Of a stretch of DNA of 64,000 nt, positions 8,235-16,300 are shown piece by piece. Numbering within the stretch: the stretch's first letter is position 1; each line of letters begins with the position of its first letter. The notes beneath the pieces were generated by a model that was not told the origin of the DNA, ran no database searches, and saw only the letters and a list, made by a program, of their open reading frames with translations. Source of the stretch: Gemmatimonadota bacterium (GTDB lineage: Bacteria; JBHIER01; G020348925); assembly GCA_020348925.1 (NCBI GenBank), contig CP070758.1, positions 2,556,259 to 2,620,258 on the forward strand, given 5' to 3'. Made by a program: the position numbers and the translations under genes.

Positions 8235-9065
8235 GTGATCCTGTGGATTCTAAGTTTCTTGGTCTTGGCTCTTCTGCTTCTTTTCATTGATTACAGAAAG
8301 TTGGCAGCTCTCAAAAAACTGGTATTGCCGTTTTTCATCGTATTGTGTCTGTCCTGCCTGATTTTAACAATAATCCTCATATACGCGCACCTTAGATATA
8401 AGAACGAAATCATTCAATCGACCAAGTCCAGCTTGATCAGCCTCACGGTCGAAGCAAGAAAAGGGATAGAAAGAATCCTGCAGGAAACTATGGACGCGGC
8501 CGAATCCATCGCGGATGACGTGACCTCGGGAAAACTGAAAGACGACGAGATACTCGACAGGCTCAAAACAACAGCAGAGCAAAACAAAAATTTTTACGGA
8601 ATCAACATAGCTTACAAACCATATGCCTATTCACCTGACAGGAAATTGTATTCACCGTACTTTGGAAAAAAAGGTGGCGTGCTTACGTTTTCACAACTTG
8701 ATAAGATTTACGACTACACCAAACCGGAGTACGAATGGTACACGCTCGCCATGGAGAAGGGACCGAGGTGGTGCGAACCATATTTCGGTGAGGCCGGGCT
8801 TACCTTGATCAGTACCTACTCTGCTCTTTTCTATGAAACCGATACTGCAGCGCAGAGAAAAGATCCCATAGGGGTCGTGACGATTGATATCTCCCTGGAT
8901 CAGATTGGGAAGATCATTCGCTCCCTGGACCTGGGACCGAGTGGCTTCGGGGCGCTGTTGTCTCAAAAAGGACGCTATCTGTACCATCCCAATAACGAGT
9001 ACGTGTTGAGCGGAAAGACGATCCTCGAGTTGGGCGAGGAGCTCAACGACGCAGACAGATTATAA
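8235..9065 (+). CDS. dCache-pLGIC fusion, N-terminal part (TM hairpin + dCache sensor), ended by in-frame TAA
   Basis: GTG 8235 follows AGGAGGATGAG. Two hydrophobic helices (residues 3-19 and 29-52) with a basic loop between them (YRKLAALKK) precede a periplasmic double-Cache domain (~55-276). It has the usual landmarks: NFYGINIAY, KPEYEWYTLA, EPYFGEAG, GVVTIDISLD and LYHPN. Amino-acid-binding dCache domains carry RxWY at the ligand site; here the motif reads YEWY (Tyr166, Trp168, Tyr169), so the carboxylate-binding Arg is missing. Asp218 lies in the conserved GVVxxD strand. The frame stops at TAA 9063-9065 in the middle of the membrane-distal-to-proximal Cache fold. It resumes at once in the same frame (next entry), so this is one gene split by a single stop. 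The cause could be assembly error, readthrough or a recent mutation. Confidence 0.8.
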   Translation: MILWILSFLVLALLLLFIDYRKLAALKKLVLPFFIVLCLSCLILTIILIYAHLRYKNEIIQSTKSSLISLTVEARKGIERILQETMDAAESIADDVTSGKLKDDEILDRLKTTAEQNKNFYGINIAYKPYAYSPDRKLYSPYFGKKGGVLTFSQLDKIYDYTKPEYEWYTLAMEKGPRWCEPYFGEAGLTLISTYSALFYETDTAAQRKDPIGVVTIDISLDQIGKIIRSLDLGPSGFGALLSQKGRYLYHPNNEYVLSGKTILELGEELNDADRL

Positions 9066-10427
9066 TTGGGCGAAAAAATATTGAAAGGGGAGCGGGGGAT
9101 TCTCGACCATGTCAGCTCCACAACCGGTCTGTCCGCATGGCTGATTTACGAACCCGTGCCCCTCAACGGCTGGTCGTTGAATAATACCTTTATCAAAAGC
9201 GATATAGAGATGAATGTGGATTCCCTCCGAAAACAGCTGGTGCGGATATGTGTTGTTGCACTCCTGTTCCTCTGGTCTCTGGCGTCAATTGTATTGGGAG
9301 TTCATCGAGGGAATGAGAAAAGACTTTGGTTGATGTCTGCAGTAACTGCCGTTCTATTTTTGGCTGGAATCGGATACGTCTGGCACTTAGCTCTGAGTTT
9401 CAACAGGGATAATGATGAAGATACTGTAAGAATCACAACCCAGCCGACCTTGAACACTCTCATGAACAAGTATACCGAAGAGTGCGCTGGACGACACACC
9501 GAGCCGCCGGTGTATATTCGCACCGGCATTTTTCTCGAATCGGTCAGGCTTACCGGTGCCTGTGACGTAGCCGTTTCGGGTTTCATCTGGCAAACATACA
9601 GTGACAGCATGCACGGGGGCTTGGCCCGTGAGTTTCAGATCGGCGATGCGCAAGATGTAAAAGTCACCGAGATCTATCGTCACAAGGAAGGGGATGAGGA
9701 GATCCTTCGATGGTCTTTTCAAGCAAGTCTGACCGAAGGTTTTGACGATTCCGAATATCCGCTGAATCAGGAGACAATCTCGATTCCACTCCTACACAAA
9801 GATTTAAACCATAACGTGGTCTTGGTTCCCGATCTGAGGGCCTATAGGGTGACCAGCCCAACCTCTCTTCCGGGCCTGGAGAAAGATATACTCGTTCCAG
9901 GATGGACGGTGATGCGATCCTTTTTCAATTTCAGAAAAAGGACGTACGATACTGATTTCGGAGTGGAGCGATCGGTCCTCAAGGAGAATTTTCCCGCACT
10001 CGCCTTGAGCGTGGTTGTCAGGAGAAATTTTCTGGATTCCTTCGTTTCATGTCTTACGCCCCTCATCGTTGTCGCCCTTCTTCTTTTCAGTATATTCTTT
10101 CTATCGACAAAAGATCCTGAGAAGATAAAGCTGCTCGGTGTGAGTCCTGGACGTTTTTTAGGGTTTTGCGCAGGTCTTTTCTTCGTCGTGGTGTTCAGTC
10201 ACATCGGAACGAGGGAGGCGGTTTCCGCAAAAGAGATCTTCTACCTGGAGTATTTCTACCTTGTGATGTATCTGACGCTGCTGTGGGTCTCGGTGAACGC
10301 CATTTTACATATCCTGGCGGATAAGATTCTCTTTATCCAGTACAGTGATAATCTCATTTCGAAGCTGCTCTATTGGCCCGTACTGCTTGCGCTCCTGTTC
10401 GGGATCACCGTAGTATTCTTTTATTAA
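9066..10427 (+). CDS. dCache-pLGIC fusion, C-terminal part: end of dCache, TM hairpin and pentameric ligand-gated ion channel
   Basis: This part continues the previous frame after TAA 9063-9065. LGEKILKGERGI to WSLNNTF (1-41) finishes the Cache domain. Helices ~58-79 and 88-111 flank a basic loop (RGNEKR). Residues ~147-320 look like the beta-sandwich of Cys-loop receptors: YIRTGIFLESV, GFIWQTYSD, YPLNQETISIPL in the place of FPxDxQ, and VLVPDL. Next is the VVVRR pre-M1 segment, then four helices: M1 ~325-347 (with LTPLIVV), M2 360-382, M3 391-413 and M4 430-452. As in other bacterial pLGICs, the disulfide Cys pair is absent. Basic loops predict a topology with both sensor domains in the periplasm. 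The protein is probably a homopentameric channel opened by a small ligand, perhaps an amine. No ribosome site precedes TTG 9066, so independent translation is unlikely. Confidence 0.8.
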   Translation: MGEKILKGERGILDHVSSTTGLSAWLIYEPVPLNGWSLNNTFIKSDIEMNVDSLRKQLVRICVVALLFLWSLASIVLGVHRGNEKRLWLMSAVTAVLFLAGIGYVWHLALSFNRDNDEDTVRITTQPTLNTLMNKYTEECAGRHTEPPVYIRTGIFLESVRLTGACDVAVSGFIWQTYSDSMHGGLAREFQIGDAQDVKVTEIYRHKEGDEEILRWSFQASLTEGFDDSEYPLNQETISIPLLHKDLNHNVVLVPDLRAYRVTSPTSLPGLEKDILVPGWTVMRSFFNFRKRTYDTDFGVERSVLKENFPALALSVVVRRNFLDSFVSCLTPLIVVALLLFSIFFLSTKDPEKIKLLGVSPGRFLGFCAGLFFVVVFSHIGTREAVSAKEIFYLEYFYLVMYLTLLWVSVNAILHILADKILFIQYSDNLISKLLYWPVLLALLFGITVVFFY

Positions 10428-10643
10428 GAGCACATCTGGAGACTCTGTGAAATGTATACGTTACCTGCGATGAAAGGCGGTCATGGTGGAAAAGACAGTG
10501 ATGGTAAAAATGGTGACGGTATCCTTATTGCGTGTGGGATAATGAGGATCGTCTGACTCTGTTCATTCCCAAATGATAGTTATTACAAGAGAATTTCTGA
10601 ATGAAAATACGTTTTCGTGAAATTGGAGAGAAAGGAGATTCAC
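10428..10643. other. Spacer between channel gene and tyrosine decarboxylase gene
   Basis: The 216 nt hold no supported gene. A 34-codon frame at 10452-10556 has no ribosome site. AAAGGAG at 10631-10637 is the ribosome site of the next gene. Confidence 0.4.
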
Positions 10644-12554
10644 ATGAAAAAGACAGACGTTGGTGCCCTGTTTTTGGGGCCGAAATCTGAAAATCACAAG
10701 TTTTTTAAGGAGATGCTCAATTTTCTCATCGATGAGCATATCCACTGGCGGCGGGATTTTCATCCTGATGATAAACCATACATAAGCTTCCCTGAACAAC
10801 ATGAGAAGCTGTTCCAGAGTACTATTGACAGGACGCAGGATGTATTGCTTAATCTTTCTTCCATGCTGAAGGCCAGTTCGGAGCCGTGGTTTTCCCCACG
10901 CTACCTGGGACAGATGAACAGCGATATTCTGATGTGTGCCGCCCTGGCCTATATGGCCACTGTTCTCTACAACCCGAATAACTGCGCCTACGAAGGTTCG
11001 CCGGCAACCACTCCAATGGAAATTGAAGTAGGGAAACAACTCGCAGAAATGCTGGGATATAATCTTGAAAATGCTTGGGGGCACATTACGGCCGACGGTA
11101 CGATTGCAAACTATGAGGGCCTGTGGTTCATGAGAAACATGAAATCATTCCCCCTTGCCATCCGAGAGGTGGACCCGAATTTTCCTGGCGTGAAAGGGAA
11201 GACGGAATGGCAGCTGTTGAACATGCCCACTCGCCGTATCCTGCAACTGATCACGGATACAGAGAAAGTTGGGAAAAATCAAGAGTTCTTTGAACGATGT
11301 CGCGACAGGTCTGTTCGTGGTACTGGAGAGACCGATGCCCTGGGCGTGCTTCTTGTCCCCCAGAGCAAACATTATTCCTGGACAAAAGCGGTGGATGTCC
11401 TCGGGATTGGTCGGCATAACCTCATACCCATTGACGTTACAGATAATTTTCGGATGGATATCGATGAGTTGAAAAAGGAGATTGAGAACCAAGCGGCTCA
11501 CAAGATTCCGATTCTGGGCGTCGTCTCCGTCGTAGGCACGACTGAGGAGGGAGCGGTTGATGAAGTCCATAGAGTTGCAGAGCTCCGCAGGAGGTACGAA
11601 AAACAGGGGGTTTCATTCTACTACCATCTCGATGCAGCCTACGGCGGGTATACCCGTACCATCTTTTTCGATGAAGAGAACAGTTTCATGCACTATGACG
11701 GCTTGAAGACGTTTTTACACGAGCAGGGCGTTATCCACCAGGATGTTGCGTGGCCTCCGAAGGACGTGTATGAGGCCTATAAAGCCATGCCTGAGGCTGA
11801 TTCCATCACAATCGATCCCCATAAGATGGGGTACGTTCCCTATCCAGCCGGGGCCATTGTCGTCAAGGATAAACGGGTCCGGGATCTTGTTTCCTACTTC
11901 GCTCCGTATGTCTTTGCTGAAGAGAAAGGGGAGGAAGATCCTCAGCTTCTCGGTGCATATATCATGGAGGGCTCAAAACCGGGTGCTGCGGCTGCATCTG
12001 TCTGGGCTGCGCATCGACTCGTCCCGCTCAATGTGACGGGGTACGGCAGACTTATCGGAAGGAGTGTTGAGGTGGCCCATCGATTCTACAATTCACTTCA
12101 CAAGCAAAGATCTTTCAAGGTTTCATATGAGGATAAGAAAGGGAAGAAGAGATATCGAACATTCAAGGTCGTGCCCCTAACCAGACCCGACTTTAATATG
12201 GTCTGCTGGGCATTTAACGAAGTGGGAAATACCAGCCTGAGGAGGATGAATGGCCTTACTTTAGCACTTTTTAAGAAATTTCAGTATATTGATGGTCCTG
12301 TCTATTATGACGACTTCTTGACATCTCATACCGAATTCACCCTTGAAAACTATGGCCAAGCCCCGGAAACATTCCTGAGAAAACTGGGCATTTCTACAAA
12401 AGGATACACTGATAAGCAAGGTGTCTGGGTGCTCCGCGCTTCCCTCTTGACCCCTTTTCTGGATGTCGAGAAGGTCTATAAAGACTATTGGACACGGTTT
12501 ATGAAAACCATAAAGAAGACCATAGCCGAAGTAACATCTGTACCGAGAAAATGA
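10644..12554 (+). CDS. tdc: Tyrosine decarboxylase (PLP-dependent, TyrDC family, 636 aa)
   Basis: ATG 10644 follows AAAGGAG by 6 nt and is preferred over an in-frame GTG at 10617. Length and motif order closely follow the Enterococcus/Lactobacillus tyrosine decarboxylases as I recall them: RYLGQMNSD, YEGSPATTPMEIEVG, GWGHITADGTIANYEGLW (written in that family with minor changes), VPQSKHYSWTKAVD with His243, HLDAAYGGY with Asp330, and SITIDPHKMGYVPY with the Schiff-base Lys394. The late block GAYIMEGSKPGAAAASVWAA is also shared. The expected reaction is L-tyrosine to tyramine plus CO2, with L-DOPA or phenylalanine as possible extra substrates. The enzyme is cytoplasmic. In the Firmicutes this gene pairs with a tyrosine/tyramine exchanger; no such transporter is seen here. 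Instead it sits between a ligand-gated channel gene and a channel fragment. Confidence 0.85.
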   Translation: MKKTDVGALFLGPKSENHKFFKEMLNFLIDEHIHWRRDFHPDDKPYISFPEQHEKLFQSTIDRTQDVLLNLSSMLKASSEPWFSPRYLGQMNSDILMCAALAYMATVLYNPNNCAYEGSPATTPMEIEVGKQLAEMLGYNLENAWGHITADGTIANYEGLWFMRNMKSFPLAIREVDPNFPGVKGKTEWQLLNMPTRRILQLITDTEKVGKNQEFFERCRDRSVRGTGETDALGVLLVPQSKHYSWTKAVDVLGIGRHNLIPIDVTDNFRMDIDELKKEIENQAAHKIPILGVVSVVGTTEEGAVDEVHRVAELRRRYEKQGVSFYYHLDAAYGGYTRTIFFDEENSFMHYDGLKTFLHEQGVIHQDVAWPPKDVYEAYKAMPEADSITIDPHKMGYVPYPAGAIVVKDKRVRDLVSYFAPYVFAEEKGEEDPQLLGAYIMEGSKPGAAAASVWAAHRLVPLNVTGYGRLIGRSVEVAHRFYNSLHKQRSFKVSYEDKKGKKRYRTFKVVPLTRPDFNMVCWAFNEVGNTSLRRMNGLTLALFKKFQYIDGPVYYDDFLTSHTEFTLENYGQAPETFLRKLGISTKGYTDKQGVWVLRASLLTPFLDVEKVYKDYWTRFMKTIKKTIAEVTSVPRK

Positions 12555-12563
12555 GATCGATGC

Positions 12564-12818
12564 GTGCGGGGTACTGGTGGGAAAACAGTCCGAAGATCAT
12601 CGAACTTTCCCAAAATATCCTATCCGACCTTTATGGATGGGATCATTAGCGGGGCATACATTTTTATGGCCCTGGCTGTGCTCGAAAATGTCACCTCCCA
12701 CGTTTTGCGAACGCGACATATGGGGAAACAAGCCCTGAGACTCGATCGCCTTTCAAGGTGGTTGTTCCCCATAGCGTATCTCACCTCGTGGATTGTTATG
12801 ACGCTCGTGTTTATGTAG
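12564..12818 (+). pseudogene. Fragment of a second pentameric ligand-gated ion channel (M3-M4 only)
   Basis: The 84-codon frame lies three codons after the tyrosine decarboxylase stop and in the same frame. It has no ribosome site. Its product begins, after a few unrelated residues, with NFPKISYPTFMDG, the M2-M3 loop of pLGICs (compare LPKTPYxTxxD in GLIC). A hydrophobic M3 follows (IISGAYIFMALAVLENV), then a short basic linker and RLDRLSRWLFPIAYL...MTLVFM, the typical pLGIC M4 pattern (D+xSRxxFPxxF). The extracellular domain, M1 and M2 are missing, so it cannot form a channel by itself. It is not a close copy of the channel at 8235-10427. The most likely origin is a deletion that removed the 5' part of a former channel gene next to the decarboxylase. 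A functional two-helix peptide is possible but less likely. Confidence 0.7.
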
Positions 12819-13356
12819 AATTACCTTTTCTTGATCCCCTTTGATATGAGACCGTGAAACGGTGGCCCTCACTGTTGGTTCGCTCCCCTTGATGAATCAA
12901 ACGCCGTTGCGTTATACTATCGATGGCTTGCTTATGAGACTGGTCTTAAGTGCCCGTCCCGTCTCGATTGAATTATCGATCCATAAAAGTTTGAATGAGT
13001 TATACCCATCAGAATTTCATTGTCAACGTATCATCCCAATAGAACAACAAAAAGCTTGACATGGGAAATAATTATCATAATATAATGATGTGTATTTTTA
13101 ATATGTTGAGGGATTGCTTGTATGTCAAGTTCAATGGCAAGGAATACATCATTAACGCTTCCCCTCGGGATTGTGAGTAACTCTCTGTAAGTGACAGATA
13201 GTTACGAATGCGTTTGATTATGAAGATCGATGATATCATGAACGTCTTTTTCCCGATTGACCGAAAAATGTGTGGAATCCCATTCTTTTTGCCTCAGGAA
13301 AAAAATAAGGAGCATCATCCGTTTGGATCCGTTGAACCGTAATTGCGGGGGGAACG
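12819..13356. other. Intergenic region upstream of the giant sensor gene
   Basis: This stretch of 538 nt has no supported gene. A 65-codon frame at 12862-13059 lacks a ribosome site and recognisable features. The region carries the promoter candidate at 13056-13083 and ends in a G-rich ribosome site (GGGGGGAAC) before GTG 13357. Confidence 0.4.
13056..13083 (+). promoter_or_regulatory. Sigma70-like promoter candidate for the giant sensor gene
   Basis: TTGACA (13056-13061) is followed after 16 nt by TAATAT (13078-13083), within an AT-rich, partly palindromic segment (ATTATCATAATATAATGATG). This leaves a leader of about 265 nt to GTG 13357. Confidence 0.5.
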
Positions 13357-16300
13357 GTGCCTAAAAAGAAGAGATCATCAGACCTTGCAAGGTCGCAAAA
13401 AGTGGCTGCGAAACTGCATCCTTCCCCTTGGATTCGCTATTTCGCTTCGATTCTCCTTCTTATCCTGGTTGGATTGGGGGGGTTCTATTTTATCATCGTC
13501 CAGGAGCGGAAGGACTTGCAGTCGCAATATCTGCTCCGTGTTCTCAGCACCGCCGGCCAGAATGTGGGAGAGACCATCACTGGTCTGCGGGGTAATGTTA
13601 AGAAGGCAGCAGAGACCAAGAAAGAAACCGACAAGACACTTCAAAAAACCATTGAGGGAAAACTGGCACTTATTCCCAATCTGATCAAGTATCCACAAAG
13701 CGACTTTGCCACATGGTCTGAATGGATAACACTGAAAGATCCTGACAGCTTGGAGAATCCCAAAGTCGATATAACGATCAATTACGAAAATGGAGAATAC
13801 GTTGTTACTTTTACGGTCAAAGCATGCACTCTCAAAACCGAAAAGAAAAGTTTCTCAGATACCCGTGAAAAATTCAAAGATGTTTTCCTGACCCACGCCA
13901 GACTCAGAGATCTGATTTTGCCCTCGCTTCCTGATGATGTCTTCGATGGGGGCGTTGTCGTGGCCCGAAGAAACGAAATGGTTCTCCTGCAAAAGGGTGG
14001 TGCAGCCGCCCACCTCGTGCAACTACCGAGAGCGAAAGTGACAGAGGAAGAGGCGTCCTCAGGCGTCACTGATTCCTGCGTCACCACCCAGATCCGCGAC
14101 GTCGAGATCGCCGGCGTCAAATACAAATTGTTTCTTCAACCCTTTTGTATCCCGGTGGATGTAAGATGGGTCGATTCAACTCAGGACACCACCCGCCATG
14201 CACCGGAAAAGGTCTGGTTTATGGGAGGACTTATCCCAAACGCGACCTTCAGGGCGAAAACAATGGCTGTCTCTCCGACCTTCGTCCTGTTCGTTGTGTT
14301 CCTGCTTGTCCTGGGGTTGCTCTGCCTGCCCTTTCTGCGAATCCGCTTCATTGGGTTGCGAGAAGGTCTGCGGGCCCACGATGTGTTGGTGCTGGCCGTC
14401 GCACTCATGGTGGGTTGTTCTCTCGTCACTTTTGCCGTCATCCATCTTTTCACAGCTTTGACGGAAAGGGAGACACGAGCACGTCACCTGACCATCATTG
14501 CCCGTAGAATCGATTGTTTGGTTTCGTCGGAACTGGACTCGTTGCACTTGGAACTTATCGAGTTGACGAACACGGCCAACACTCTGCGCAGACAAGGCAC
14601 CAGGCCCAACATTCTTGTTGAGGAAAAGGTCAGAAATCCCCATTTCGAGATGGTCTGGGGAATGGACAAAAACGGTTGGCAGACTTGGAAGTGGAGCGTT
14701 AAGAGTACGACGACTCCTGTGTCGAGTTTTCCTGAAAGAGAATATTTCAGGTATGCAAGAGATTATGATCTGAATCTGTTCTCTCCCCTTCACCATACAG
14801 GACGAAATGTGTTAGATGATACGACCAAGGACGTAAAATTTCTCAGGGGACGATATATCCAGTCGATTCGCTCAAAAACCACCGGTGAAGTGTACGCAAT
14901 TCTCTCGCTTCGAATGTCGAGTGAGGACTTCACAGGTTCGATTGTTTCCGTGATCGAGTCGCCGATGTTGAGCCTGATCGATCCCGTCATGCCCCCGGGA
15001 TACAGTTTCGCCGTCATCGATCGGAAGGGTGACGTACAATTCCATTCCGACAAGGATCGGAATCTGAGAGAGAATTTTTTTGTGGAACTCGGTTCGGACG
15101 AAGACGTGAGGGCCGCTGTTTTTTCAGGAACCGAGAAGAACGTGCGATTCAAATATCGAGCCGAGCCGCGAAGCGCTGTGGTAACACCCCTGACCCATAC
15201 ACCATGGACCCTCGTCGTATTTACGGACGACCGAATACTGAGCCATCTGGATCTTGAAACGATGACGTTGTCCCTCAGCCTTTTCGGCGCGTATCTGATT
15301 CTCTTTCTATTGTTCTGTCTCGTTCTGTCTCTGGTGTCCCTTGCAATCGCCTCATTTCGCCGTCGAGATAGAAACGATTCAGGGAAAATTCGTTCCGTAG
15401 GAGCGATCGACAGAATAGCCCGCTGGTGCGGGCGATGCGACATTGCCCCTGGCGAAGCCCGTTCCATGTGGTTTTGGCCTGATGGAACAAAGCAAAAACA
15501 TTACAGAATTCTGCTCTGGATCATGGCTTCGTTTATCGCCTTGTGGTGTGTCGGTTCTCAATGGCGACCCGCGTGGATGGTCTGGATATCACCGGCTCTG
15601 TCCCTGATTCTGATAGTGGTAGTATATGTTCTTATCCGATGGAAAAATGTTTCTCGTGGCGAAACGGATAAGGCTGGTGAGAGAATGACATCCCTGAAGG
15701 TGCGGTGGTTGTACGTGGTGACCATCATAGGATTTCTTTTCAATATCGCCATCCTGCCCGCTCTCAGTTTTTATCATCTGATCCATTCCGAAGAGGTCAT
15801 CCTGTACACAAAAATGCACCAACTCCAACTGGCTGAGTCTTTACGGAATAGGGTCGATCGCCATGTTGCGCGTTATCGAAAAATCGGGCTGAGCGATGAA
15901 AACGAACAATGTGTTCGGTTACGGCTCGCGCTTTCGGATATGCGTGAACTTTCTATCCAGAACGCACCCGATGTCTATACGTTGAACTCGTATGTCAAAG
16001 AATCCAGGAACGATTCTCAGTCTACGCCCCGGCGCGACAAGCATCAACCATCCGAAGAGCGTTTCAAACAGGTGTGGATCGACCGATTAAGTCAGGCGGG
16101 ATTGTTACCGAGTTACAACGAATTCGCCGCCGTGACCAGAACCCTGACCAGCTCACAGGACGGAGATCACAACAGAAGCTGGCAGTTCGTATCGCCAGAT
16201 AATTTGCTGAGATTGAACATCACGGATTTTCGGCCGTCCGTTCCTGTAGGCAGAATCGATAAGACACGCACCATTGAGAATACCCATCAGATCAACCTGA

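Noticed and set aside
10452-10556. 34-codon Gly-rich small frame between the channel and tyrosine decarboxylase genes
   Set aside because: No ribosome site and no recognisable feature, so it cannot be supported as a gene.
12862-13059. 65-codon frame after the pLGIC fragment
   Set aside because: No ribosome site, no similarity to channel parts and poor protein character.
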